Shown here piece by piece: positions 8,589 to 16,418 of a stretch of 22,905 nt of DNA. The notes under the pieces are model-generated. The model was not told the DNA's origin. It ran no database searches and saw only the letters and a program-made list of their open reading frames with translations. Position 1 is the first letter of the stretch, and each line of letters begins with the position of its first letter. The stretch comes from a virus: positions 1 through 22,905 of the IMG/VR virus record IMGVR_UViG_3300035698_005957; one strand, written 5' to 3'. A program made the translations under genes and the position numbers.

Positions 8589-8617
8589 ATTGGATCTACA
8601 GTGACGTGAATATATGA

Positions 8618-8650
8618 AAAGAGGGATGCTTCGGCTCCCTCTTTTTATTT
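8618..8650 (+). terminator. Intrinsic terminator after major capsid gene
   Basis: AGAGGGA pairs with TCCCTCT across a small GC-TTCG-GC hairpin with one bulged T, followed by CTTTTTATTT. The stem, stable TTCG tetraloop and T-run make a strong rho-independent terminator about 30 bases past the capsid stop codon. Confidence 0.88.
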
Positions 8651-8652
8651 CC

Positions 8653-8676
8653 TAAGAATGACATAACTTAAATGAA
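8653..8676 (+). promoter_or_regulatory. Intergenic TGACATA motif, copy 1
   Basis: The 24 bases read TAAGaaTGACATA then aCTtaaATGAA and match 19 of 24 bases with a site just after the sheath gene (14447-14470). A related site lies before 17819. It sits between the capsid terminator and the next gene's ribosome site (AAGGAG). It could be a phage promoter, a processing site or a protein-binding site. No consistent -10 box follows all three copies. Confidence 0.4.
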
Positions 8677-8696
8677 CAAATTATAAGGAGCTTAAA

Positions 8697-9359
8697 ATGC
8701 TAGACAGAAAAAAGTTCGCTAGATTGGCCCGAGGCGAGGCCATGTGGAGACACGAAGAAGCTGGAGTAACCCTAACAGCTTTTACGACAGAATCAATCAA
8801 AAACAAAAAGAACGTTATCTCAGTAAGCAAGATCCCTAAAGAATATTTAGCAGATTTTGATGAAGGTGTGAGACTGGGAAGTTTGGATTATGTTACTAAG
8901 CATGATGAAGACTATAGAGTCAATGCTAATGCTACTCCAACCGGTCCTATCGTACAGGAGTCCAGTGGCAGATTCATATGGACAGATGACGGCAAGGGTA
9001 AACCGGGTAAAGTCTTAAAGACACCTTCTTACTCCTCTCATTCAATTGGTTTTGATAGTGATAGTGCGGTCTACAAAAAAGCGTTTACTATTCTTGCAGG
9101 AACTCCTTCTAAAGCCGTGAAAGACATTCAAACTATGTTTTCTGGCTTATCCAAAAAAATGGATAAACTAGATTTTGCAGAAGCTTGTTATAAGATTGAA
9201 AAAGAGGGCAAAAACCCCTCTATGCATCCTAGAGATGTCGTTATGGATTATCTATCAGGTATCCTTAATAACCTCGGGAAAGCAACAGGAATCAGTTCGA
9301 TCAAGGTTGAAGAAGAGCCAATTGTTAAGGATAAAAAACCTCTGCGCTTCGTTACTTAA
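8697..9359 (+). CDS. Unknown head-module protein, 220 residues
   Basis: I do not recognise this family. The 220-residue protein is soluble-looking, Lys-rich and without cysteines apart from one in EACYKIEK. The N-terminal third has alternating charged and hydrophobic residues. A Gly/Lys-rich loop (TDDGKGKPGK) lies near 98-107, and a helical segment (VVMDYLSGILNNLGKATG) near 181-198. The C-terminus PIVKDKKPLRFVT carries the KD motif seen in portal, protease and scaffold. Its place just after the capsid gene suggests a head accessory or connector role. A strong AAGGAGC site sits 7 bases before the ATG, and it is the first gene after the capsid terminator. Its stop overlaps the next small ORF (TAATG). 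Confidence 0.75.
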   Translation: MLDRKKFARLARGEAMWRHEEAGVTLTAFTTESIKNKKNVISVSKIPKEYLADFDEGVRLGSLDYVTKHDEDYRVNANATPTGPIVQESSGRFIWTDDGKGKPGKVLKTPSYSSHSIGFDSDSAVYKKAFTILAGTPSKAVKDIQTMFSGLSKKMDKLDFAEACYKIEKEGKNPSMHPRDVVMDYLSGILNNLGKATGISSIKVEEEPIVKDKKPLRFVT

Positions 9360-9460
9360 TGACTAAGAATAAAACTAAAGAAATCAAGAGTACTCCTGTT
9401 CGTATTATACGTCCAGGAGGAAACTCTACTAGAAGAAAACCTAAACCAATTAAAGGGTAA
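9359..9460 (+). CDS. Small basic microprotein, 33 residues
   Basis: A short frame coding 33 residues, very rich in Lys and Arg (begins MTKNKTKEIK, includes RPGGNSTRRKPKPIKG at the end). Its ATG overlaps the stop of the preceding gene (TAATG), and its own stop lies 5 bases before the next ATG, so it fills the gap exactly as a coupled gene would. A good SD-like AGGAGGAAA occurs inside it (about 9414-9422), too far from the next start to serve it. The function is unknown. The charge would suit nucleic-acid or acidic-protein binding. Confidence 0.5.
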   Translation: MTKNKTKEIKSTPVRIIRPGGNSTRRKPKPIKG

Positions 9461-9465
9461 CTCTT

Positions 9466-10899
9466 ATGGCTTTTACTTTAAAAAGTTGTACATACATAAA
9501 TCCGGAAGGTGAGTCTATTCAACTAGATCAAGCAGATCTTGTTCCAAAAGACTCCCCAATCGATCTACTGTTTTCAACTGCAGTTGGATCATCTTCTATC
9601 TTGGCACACACTGTAGCACTCTACAGAACTATGCCAGATGGCAAGAATGGAAATAGAATTGACATAAATTTATCCCTACTTACAGATACTAAAACTGTAA
9701 GAATCATTCCAACATCGGATATGGTGTCCGGAGCCTTTTATGCCTTATATATACCAAAAAATATATATGGTATCAAAGCTGCTGACGGAACGCCTCTATC
9801 CAGTAGTTACTCGTACTCTTTCAGTGTCGTTATGACTACTGCGGATGTTGCTGATCCTGGGACAACCATTGTAGAAGATATAGAATCTATTCCTTCTGAA
9901 CTCTATTTAGCCTCTTCCTCGCCAGGTAAAGGTACTATAATGCAATTTGGATTGGGAAGCCTAACTGTTAATTTTGATGGTATTGTTCCAGCAGGTGGAA
10001 CGTGTAGCAACTCAACTTATACAGATCAAACTAGTTGTGAGGCCGAGGACGAGACATGGACTAGAGATGTAATTGTTGCAGCTACAGCCGCGGACCCGAT
10101 GGGCTTTGGTTTTAATGAAACATCCTACTGGGTGGATAATTTACAAAATCCCATTATTATGGGAAAAGATATCTATCTAGTTTCCAAGATTCTCTACTCA
10201 GCTCTCTCTGTTGAGGAGATAGCTCTATTAGCTGTCCCAGGTACTGATTCTATCTTACCTGACAGTATACTTTGCATTAGTAAAACAGCGGACGCTGAAG
10301 GATATATTACTTTAGATTTTGATCTAAACAAAGCATTCGAAATAGAATTCGATATATCTATAAACGAACATACCCCTGAACTAACCTTCATGAGTTTACT
10401 CTCTCCCTTCTACACATCTCTAAACGATGCGAAGATGGAGATAGGCCCGTTCGTAGAACAATATGACGATTTTACATTGTCCCTGGCGCTGCGTAGACAC
10501 AGTATAACAGCCTCTCAGTTATGGGGTTCTTCTATTGCTTCTACCTCTATCCCGCTGAGGGTGACAGAATATGTAATGGCTCGAACTAAGAAAGATATTT
10601 TATCTACTTATTTCACTGATCCTAATGGTGCTGGAGCTGGCTCTATCTCATTGGGAGACTATAAAATGTCCGGACGTACCCTTGCAAAGTATTTACAAGA
10701 TAATTTAAAGGTCCTAGATCTTAAAATAGTTGCTTTAGAAAGAATGTTAAAAAGCAAAGACACTTCAACTACTCCTTATACTGATCACTCTTACATAAGC
10801 TTACCCGCCAAAACAAGGAGTGCTTCACCAGGGGAAAGCGTAGGAACATCCATCTCTTCTATGGCAATAGGCTCTGGAAGAAGTTTGTATAAAAAATAA
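9466..10899 (+). CDS. Large beta-rich virion structural protein (neck or adaptor candidate)
   Basis: A 477-residue protein of unrecognised family. Residues 1-125 resemble a bacterial Ig-like domain of the Big_5/SbsA type: a 'LFSTAV' strand, a central TKTVRIIPTSDM, then a YGIKAADGTPLSSSYSYSFSV-like closing strand. A short cysteine module at 178-199 (GGTCSN...SCEAEDETWT) interrupts the middle. The C-terminal part is helical (ISLGDYKMSGRTLAKYLQDN and LKVLDLKIVALERML, 390-430 region), then Ser-rich. Position between the capsid genes and the connector/sheath genes suggests a neck, collar or head-fibre protein. Only a weak AAAGGG precedes the ATG, so coupling with the microprotein is likely. Its stop overlaps the next ATG. 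Confidence 0.65.
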   Translation: MAFTLKSCTYINPEGESIQLDQADLVPKDSPIDLLFSTAVGSSSILAHTVALYRTMPDGKNGNRIDINLSLLTDTKTVRIIPTSDMVSGAFYALYIPKNIYGIKAADGTPLSSSYSYSFSVVMTTADVADPGTTIVEDIESIPSELYLASSSPGKGTIMQFGLGSLTVNFDGIVPAGGTCSNSTYTDQTSCEAEDETWTRDVIVAATAADPMGFGFNETSYWVDNLQNPIIMGKDIYLVSKILYSALSVEEIALLAVPGTDSILPDSILCISKTADAEGYITLDFDLNKAFEIEFDISINEHTPELTFMSLLSPFYTSLNDAKMEIGPFVEQYDDFTLSLALRRHSITASQLWGSSIASTSIPLRVTEYVMARTKKDILSTYFTDPNGAGAGSISLGDYKMSGRTLAKYLQDNLKVLDLKIVALERMLKSKDTSTTPYTDHSYISLPAKTRSASPGESVGTSISSMAIGSGRSLYKK

Positions 10900-11360
10900 T
10901 GAAACCATGGTCACCTTATACTAGTCCCTCCGCTCTAAAACGATCATTCGAAAGCATGATCGAAAGATACGGGCATTGGGTTTTATATCGTAAATATAAC
11001 GTTGGAGAGAAAAGCGAACATTATCGTCCAAATACTGGAGATAGTATTGGTGGTCCTAAATGGACATTTGAGGATAAACCAACAAAGCTGAGACATGATC
11101 CCATGTCTGTTCGTGGCGCCGTTGGTATCGGTGTACAAACATCTAAGATGTTTGTAAAAGCAGATATTCATCCTAAGCGTGGTGATGTAATTATAGAACT
11201 AGATTATGAGCCCACAGAGAATGAACCAACTGAGTATAAGCTGTATTTTGCTGATCATGTTGAAGCTTTTGAAATAATGGAAATAGATCCTAAAAGAGGC
11301 TTTAGAGGCAAGATAGAATATTACATAGTCCAAGTAACTCCTCACATGGGTGACTATTAA
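10899..11360 (+). CDS. Head-closure or neck connector protein candidate
   Basis: A 153-residue protein. An early segment (IERYGHWVLYRKYNVGEKSEHY, about 21-42) followed by a compact beta-rich body (VKADIHPKRGDVIIELDYEP, then KLYFADHVEAFEIMEID) resembles the small beta-barrel head-closure/stopper proteins that cap the portal and receive the tail. Size and position, just before a probable tail terminator and the sheath, agree with that. The start overlaps the previous stop (TAATG) and its stop overlaps the next ATG, so three genes in a row are translationally coupled. The assignment is by size, context and fold impression only. Confidence 0.55.
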   Translation: MKPWSPYTSPSALKRSFESMIERYGHWVLYRKYNVGEKSEHYRPNTGDSIGGPKWTFEDKPTKLRHDPMSVRGAVGIGVQTSKMFVKADIHPKRGDVIIELDYEPTENEPTEYKLYFADHVEAFEIMEIDPKRGFRGKIEYYIVQVTPHMGDY

Positions 11361-12013
11361 TGCCAAATACACCGATTGACATAACTCTCTATAGAGACGG
11401 CATAGAAGGAATTATCATGCCTTTTGAGGTTGACAATGAACCTTTATCACAAGGTAACGTAGGACCCCTTAAATACATTACTAAAATGGAAAGGGCTCTG
11501 CACCTCCTTAAGCCTGATCTGAATTTTGATGCAGCTTACCCTACGTGGGTAACTGTTCAAGAGGATGAAAACTTAATTGAGAACGGTATTGTTTGGAGCA
11601 TTAACAAAATGCTTCCGGTTAATTTAGGCGGAAAGCCACAATCTAATCCGGATGCAGGTACGAGAGAAGTTAAGCCAAGGATACGCACGGATCTTTTTTT
11701 AGAAGATGGCGGAGCCATTAGAGTCTCGGCTCAACGTTTTACAGTTTTTTTCCAATTTGACATATTTGCAAAGAGTCCAAATGAGGCAGAGGAACTGGTT
11801 GACTGGTTTCAGTTTGCATTTATGGACCACTTTGGAGGTTTATTTGGCTCACACTACACCGTCTTTAGACAAAGGTTTAAAGATAAAGAAGTAGAAAAGC
11901 TAAATCAAAATTTTAATGTTAGATCTCTAGAATACATTGTAGACATAGAGAAGGTAACTGCAACACTAGAAAGCACAATAGATGTGATAAATATAAAAGT
12001 AAATAATCAATAG
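11360..12013 (+). CDS. Tail completion/terminator protein candidate
   Basis: A 217-residue protein directly before the sheath gene, the usual place for the tail terminator or sheath-terminator of myophages. The body has a mixed alpha/beta look: an N-terminal helix (LKYITKMERALHLLKPDL, about 38-55), a strand-rich centre containing RIRTDLFLEDGGAIRVSAQR, FFQFDIFAKSPNEAEELVDW (a strand followed by a helix, as in lambda gpU-like terminators), then C-terminal strands. No single diagnostic motif is present. It is coupled to the preceding gene by a TAATG overlap and followed by a 45-base gap with the sheath ribosome site. Confidence 0.5.
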   Translation: MPNTPIDITLYRDGIEGIIMPFEVDNEPLSQGNVGPLKYITKMERALHLLKPDLNFDAAYPTWVTVQEDENLIENGIVWSINKMLPVNLGGKPQSNPDAGTREVKPRIRTDLFLEDGGAIRVSAQRFTVFFQFDIFAKSPNEAEELVDWFQFAFMDHFGGLFGSHYTVFRQRFKDKEVEKLNQNFNVRSLEYIVDIEKVTATLESTIDVINIKVNNQ

Positions 12014-12058
12014 TACCACGAGTAAGAAAGAAAACAAAAATAAAATGGAGATAAAGTT

Positions 12059-14449
12059 ATGGCAACACCAAAAGTAACTAGAACTTTATATGATAACAAC
12101 CTGGATAGATCAGTCCCTCAAGGACCCACTAATAGAAGAGTGGTAATCCTAGGAACAGCTTCTGATGGCCCAATGTACGAACCTCTTTTAGTAAACTCGC
12201 CTGCCAATGCCGAAGACCTCTTTGGTAGCTTTGGCTCCGGAACACTTGTCCGCGGTTTAAAAGAATGTATTAATGCACAAGCCAGCAGTACTGCTAGTCC
12301 TGACACGTGGGGAATGAGAATCGGTGACACCAATGCACAGCGTGCCTCTGCATCACTTGTTGATGGAGACGGAGCTGAGGTAATGCAGGTTGAATCAATT
12401 TATAAAGCGGACCTTTACAACCAAGTAACTATTAAGAAAGATGCTGATGCTTTGGGCAACCAGTGGATTTATGTCTACAATCCAAAAACAGGCCTTTCTT
12501 CAAAATTCGATTCAGCTCTTGACGCTGACGAATTAGCTTCTGCTATCAATGCAGACCCAAACACGAAAGACATGCTATTTGCTGTATCAGCTACAGCAGG
12601 TAACGCAGAAAATTTAGAACTTACAGCGGCTGCTGGAAGTTATGACGCTACTGCTGATGTACTCATAGTTGATGTACAGACTGACGCCGCTGGAGCTACT
12701 GCTTCATGGCCCGTAGCAGAAATTAGTAAAGTATATACAGTCGGTGCTTCAGAGTTAAAAACTCTTGAAGGATCTACCGTTCTTGCTGTCGATGCCGGCA
12801 CTTCTATTGCAGAAGCTCCTGCCTCTATTGGTAATGATACTCAGCCAGATTACGCTCCTATTATGTTAGAGGATAACATCAATGACTCTACTAAGAAAAA
12901 CTATGTGTACTACACAGGGACAATAGAAGCAGACTTTGACGCTTTAGCAGATGGGCTTACTTTTGACGAAGATTTTGATCTAGGAGCTGACATCCTTGGA
13001 GCTGCTGATGTTAATATTGCTGGTACAGTAACTGTTACCGATAAATCTGGAGTAGTTGGTCCATTAGAACTAGCCGCTCATCTTCTTATTGTTGATACTG
13101 ATGTGGCAACCTTTTCTTTAGATACTGATTTATCTATTTTTGATGGTAAAAATATTACTGTCTCTGTAGAATTTACAACCGTTGCTAACCCAAAACTTCT
13201 AACTAATATTGGAATGGCAACTGTCCCTACGACAGAATTCCAGTACAGATTATCTACTTCTGCAAACCTAGCTTTGACTTTTGGAGCTATTCCAACGTAT
13301 ACGATGAATCTTCGTTACGCACAGAAAGTTCAGTATGAGTCACCTAATGGTTACTCAGAAAGCTCTGGTATTGTTACTGTTAGTACTTCATATCTTACTG
13401 CTATTGCTAAAGCAATCATTGGTATGGAATACTTCTACTCAGCCGGTACCCCTGTATGGACAAGCACTTACCAATTAAGTGCAGGACGCGATGGTATCCT
13501 AATGACAAATGCTCAGCTTAAAGCTGATCTTGTTTCTGCTTACGAGCACTTCCATTATGACTTCTTTGACATCATGTGTGTTACAGATCTTACAGTGGAC
13601 GCTCTTTTAGCTGATGGATCTTCTGCCGGTTTTGCAGAACAAATGTCTGCTTTCTTAGATACCTTTAATGGCGAGATGCTCGCAGTTATTGGTTATGAAC
13701 CCCTTGTTGGAAGTGGTATTGGTGGACGTATCGAACGTCTTGCTGATATCTCTCACTCAAGTACAGGAAGAGTTTCTCAGCTAACGCAAGAAGGTCTTTC
13801 TGGATATAACGATGCGAACGCCGGAACAATCCTTCCAAGCATAAATCAACCATTTATGTTTGCTCCCGATCTCGAACCTATTTTCTCAAGCAATGGTGTT
13901 CGTTACTCAGCTATCAGTACTTCAGCCGTAGCCGGTTTGATTGCTGTTATGCCGACAGAAGAGGCTATCTACAGACATCCTCTTAGTGGGGCTCTGGGAC
14001 TTCGCTACCGCTATACAGAAAAAGATCAAGCTAGTGGAGAACGTCAAGTTGATGTTCTCGCTAATGCACGTATCCCTGTTGGTACAATCGATAGTGGTGC
14101 GGTTAAATTAACTGATTCCAAGACACTTGCTGCTCCTGGATCAGACTTTGAAAATCTAATGACTGTTTTGATACTACAGGAAACTTTGGATATTTGTCGT
14201 GAGGTCGCTAAAGACTTCAAAGGGTTAGTTACAAGTAACGCTCTGCTTCAGGCTATGCAAAGTGCAATGGATAAAAAACTTGGTGATGCGCTAGTTCCTC
14301 GTGTTCTTCGCGGATTCAAGGCACCTATCCTTCTAACTCCTGGTGAAAGAGTAGTTGGAAAACTTACTATTCCTCTTACTCTAAGTCCTCAGTTCGAACT
14401 TAGGGATGTACACTTCAATCTGCAGTTAACAGCTGACGATCTTGTTTAA
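12059..14449 (+). CDS. Contractile tail sheath protein
   Basis: A 796-residue tail sheath, the subunit that forms the contractile outer layer of the tail. The N-terminus has the typical linker, then an RRVVILGTASDGP segment (about 25-37) and LFGSFGSGTLVRGLKECINA (about 59-78). The C-terminal third has the conserved sheath domain: YRHPLSGALGLRYRYTEKD, RIPVGTIDSGAV, a helix-rich LQETLDICREVAKDFKG, and the closing KLTIPLTLSPQFELRDVHFN. It is longer than the ~660 residues of T4 gp18. The excess appears as an acidic, Ala/Thr-rich beta region between about 110 and 440, which may be surface-exposed domains. The GGAG site lies 9 bases before the ATG. Adjacent tube and connector genes support the call. 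Confidence 0.92.
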   Translation: MATPKVTRTLYDNNLDRSVPQGPTNRRVVILGTASDGPMYEPLLVNSPANAEDLFGSFGSGTLVRGLKECINAQASSTASPDTWGMRIGDTNAQRASASLVDGDGAEVMQVESIYKADLYNQVTIKKDADALGNQWIYVYNPKTGLSSKFDSALDADELASAINADPNTKDMLFAVSATAGNAENLELTAAAGSYDATADVLIVDVQTDAAGATASWPVAEISKVYTVGASELKTLEGSTVLAVDAGTSIAEAPASIGNDTQPDYAPIMLEDNINDSTKKNYVYYTGTIEADFDALADGLTFDEDFDLGADILGAADVNIAGTVTVTDKSGVVGPLELAAHLLIVDTDVATFSLDTDLSIFDGKNITVSVEFTTVANPKLLTNIGMATVPTTEFQYRLSTSANLALTFGAIPTYTMNLRYAQKVQYESPNGYSESSGIVTVSTSYLTAIAKAIIGMEYFYSAGTPVWTSTYQLSAGRDGILMTNAQLKADLVSAYEHFHYDFFDIMCVTDLTVDALLADGSSAGFAEQMSAFLDTFNGEMLAVIGYEPLVGSGIGGRIERLADISHSSTGRVSQLTQEGLSGYNDANAGTILPSINQPFMFAPDLEPIFSSNGVRYSAISTSAVAGLIAVMPTEEAIYRHPLSGALGLRYRYTEKDQASGERQVDVLANARIPVGTIDSGAVKLTDSKTLAAPGSDFENLMTVLILQETLDICREVAKDFKGLVTSNALLQAMQSAMDKKLGDALVPRVLRGFKAPILLTPGERVVGKLTIPLTLSPQFELRDVHFNLQLTADDLV

Positions 14450-14470
14450 GTGTGACATATCTAATATGAA
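14447..14470 (+). promoter_or_regulatory. Intergenic TGACATA motif, copy 2
   Basis: Begins in the sheath stop codon: TAAGtgTGACATA then tCTaatATGAA. It matches copy 1 at 19 of 24 positions. The string TGACATATCT...AATATG is also shared with copy 3 before 17819. It lies about 40 bases before a terminator-like hairpin and about 95 bases before the tube ATG, so if it is a promoter the hairpin would be in the leader. Confidence 0.4.
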
Positions 14471-14510
14471 TTGATGAGGATATAACTACCAAGAGCAGTT
14501 CCCAAAATAA

Positions 14511-14541
14511 AGGGGCTCCGTTAATCAAGACGGAGCCTCTT
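14511..14541 (+). terminator. Hairpin between sheath and tube genes
   Basis: GGGGCTCCGT pairs with ACGGAGCCTC around an 8-base loop, giving about ten pairs with one G-T wobble. It is followed only by TCTTCTAAAT, a poor T-run, so it may be a weak terminator, an mRNA-stabilising or RNase-processing hairpin. It sits in the 114-base gap after the sheath stop, 20 bases before the tube gene's ribosome site region. Confidence 0.6.
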
Positions 14542-14563
14542 CTAAATTAGGAGACATTATAAC

Positions 14564-15172
14564 ATGGCTTTTAAATCAAACGTAACCACTCAAGCTGGAA
14601 AAGGAACGGTAACTACTTTTTCCGGATCAGATATTAAGACTGTTTTCGGTAATATCGAAATCGGTAATATCCAGGGTATTTCATGGTCTGTGAACCGGGA
14701 AGTTAGACCAATTTTTGTATGCGGTGATCCGAATGCTCTTGCTTATTCGAAGAATAAAAGAGGCGTTGCCGGTTCTATCGTTATGACATGCTTTGATAGA
14801 GCAGCTCTACGGGATATTATGGACTTGTCCAAAGTATACCGAACTGACCAAAGTTTTGTCCCGGGTAACCCTTTTAACGTTTCTAATGATAACCCATTCG
14901 GAGATGAGAAGAGAGTAGCCCTTTACGCTGATGAAATTCCTCCATTCGATATTACCCTTTACGGTAAGAACGAATTTGGAAAACAAATGGTTATGCGTAT
15001 ATTCGACGTAACTCTGATCTCTGAAGGTGCCGGTATGTCAATCGATGATGGTATCCAAGAAGCTCAGTTTACATACGTTGCGCGTCATATCGACTCATGG
15101 AGACCTGTTGCAGGTGTTCAATCAGCTACAGCTGATGCAGTTGGTATCCAATCAAGTGCAAGTATAACTTAA
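14564..15172 (+). CDS. Tail tube protein
   Basis: A 202-residue protein directly after the sheath, the normal place of the tail tube subunit, which stacks as rings to form the DNA channel. Recognisable parts are FSGSDIKTVFGN (about 19-30), IGNIQGISWSVNREVRPI (about 34-51), GVAGSIVMTCF (about 68-78) and ADEIPPFDITLYGKNEFGK (about 124-142), then ISEGAGMSIDDGIQEAQFTY. These are typical of the tube fold of SPO1/A511-like and related myophages. The gene has a TAGGAG ribosome site and a strong terminator just after its stop, consistent with high expression. The next gene is a clear paralog. Confidence 0.85.
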   Translation: MAFKSNVTTQAGKGTVTTFSGSDIKTVFGNIEIGNIQGISWSVNREVRPIFVCGDPNALAYSKNKRGVAGSIVMTCFDRAALRDIMDLSKVYRTDQSFVPGNPFNVSNDNPFGDEKRVALYADEIPPFDITLYGKNEFGKQMVMRIFDVTLISEGAGMSIDDGIQEAQFTYVARHIDSWRPVAGVQSATADAVGIQSSASIT

Positions 15173-15188
15173 TAATACTTAATTAGGA

Positions 15189-15222
15189 ATATGGGTGTCT
15201 TTATGGCACCCATATCTTTTTT
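15189..15222 (+). terminator. Intrinsic terminator after tail tube gene
   Basis: ATATGGGTG pairs perfectly with CACCCATAT over a 9-base loop, followed by CTTTTTT. This is a strong rho-independent terminator 16 bases past the tube stop codon. Two ATG codons (15191 in the stem, 15203 in the loop) are in frame with the next gene, so the terminator and that gene's possible 5' end overlap. Confidence 0.85.
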
Positions 15223-15226
15223 CAAA

Positions 15227-16417
15227 ATGACAGTAAAAAACACTCCAAGCGTATATATACCAGATCCTCCACGAACTAATGGATCTTTCTCTGGATCAGA
15301 TGTAGATGCCTACATTTTGGCATATGGTAAAGTTTCTGGTGACAGATTCATACCAATTAAAAATCTAGCAGCTATAAGTTGGTCATCTCACAGGGACAAA
15401 GCTCCTGTGCGCGCTTTAGGAACTTCTGTGGCTAAGAGCTATACTAAAGGAACTAGAACGATTGCTGGAAGTATCGTACTAGTTAATTTTGATAGAACAG
15501 GTTTTTATGAACTGATAGAAGGAAATGACTACGATCCTTTGTTAGATGAAACAAAGGAGGGAGTAGGTACAAGCTCAGTTTATGGTGACTTACCCGCTAC
15601 TAATATAAAATATGCTGATGACATCCCGCCTTTTGATATAATGCTTTTGTTCAAAGAAGAGAAGTCAATTAAAAAAGGAACAAAGCACTCAGATCCTATT
15701 GGTTCTAAACTAATGTTAAGAGGAATAAGACTAGTTGATGAGGGTGCAGTGACCGGTACCGAAGAGTCTCATATGGAAACTACTTTTCAATATGTTGCAG
15801 AGGAAGTAGATTATCTACGACCTCTTGATGCTAATAAAGAGGCTGAACTTGTTAGAGCAACAACTGAAAACACTTCTTCAAACATACCTATAAGCAGGAC
15901 TGCTCCCTATCTACGGGATGCAACATCTTATAGCGTGGATGGTTACCTTATTCTTGCTACTTTAATTCTTGATGGGGATAACGTGGATGTTACAGTTAAT
16001 CTACAAGAAGGAAGGGTATACTCTGATGACTTGACGGAAGCAGTAGCTACTGAATTAGACACTACTCTTAAATCAACTTATATTACCGGGCATGAGAATA
16101 TTTCAAAAAGTTACTGTCCAGTAAACATTCCTACTCTTGAGGCTTCCTCAAAAATAGCAGACTGGACTTTCTGTCTAGTTAAAAACAATGTAAAGAGTTG
16201 TAATACTATGGAATATGGAGGCAGCGTTGCTTGCTTCAATGCAATGAAAGTGGCATATTACAAGCACTTTAGTAAAAGTGGAAGTTGTATTAAAACTATA
16301 AAAAATCTGGAAACACGGACCCTTGATAGGGTAACTGCTATTCCAAATATATCAAAGACTGCGTGCGAAGAAATGAATAGTACTAATCCGTTAATAAAAT
16401 ACACATGGACACTTTAA
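15227..16417 (+). CDS. Second tail-tube-like protein with Cys-rich C-terminal extension
   Basis: The first ~220 residues parallel the tail tube protein: FSGSD, AAISWSSHRDKAPVRALG, RTIAGSIVLVNFDR, ADDIPPFDIMLLF and DEGAVTGTEESHMETTFQYVAEEVDYLRP match the same blocks in the same order. About 175 further residues follow. The first part is beta-like (SVDGYLILATLILDGDNVDV). The last part is cysteine-rich, with six cysteines at 309, 328, 337, 348, 366 and 392 when counted from the ATG at 15191. I chose ATG 15227 because it gives about the same length before FSGSD as the tube gene and lies after the terminator. ATGs at 15191 and 15203 are in frame, but lie within the terminator hairpin. No start has a well-placed ribosome site. 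It could be a tube initiator, tail-tip or baseplate tube-fold protein. Confidence 0.72.
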   Translation: MTVKNTPSVYIPDPPRTNGSFSGSDVDAYILAYGKVSGDRFIPIKNLAAISWSSHRDKAPVRALGTSVAKSYTKGTRTIAGSIVLVNFDRTGFYELIEGNDYDPLLDETKEGVGTSSVYGDLPATNIKYADDIPPFDIMLLFKEEKSIKKGTKHSDPIGSKLMLRGIRLVDEGAVTGTEESHMETTFQYVAEEVDYLRPLDANKEAELVRATTENTSSNIPISRTAPYLRDATSYSVDGYLILATLILDGDNVDVTVNLQEGRVYSDDLTEAVATELDTTLKSTYITGHENISKSYCPVNIPTLEASSKIADWTFCLVKNNVKSCNTMEYGGSVACFNAMKVAYYKHFSKSGSCIKTIKNLETRTLDRVTAIPNISKTACEEMNSTNPLIKYTWTL

Positions 16418-16418
16418 A

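Noticed and set aside
8658-8687. Reading the TGACATA motif as a -35 box with TATAAG as -10
   Set aside because: It works only for copy 1, where the start point would fall past the ribosome site. Copies 2 and 3 have no -10 at the right distance.
11376-11395. TTGACATAACTCTCTATAGA as a promoter or another TGACATA copy
   Set aside because: It lies inside the coding region of the tail completion gene where it encodes Ile-Asp-Ile-Thr, with 8-base spacing, so it is probably coincidental.
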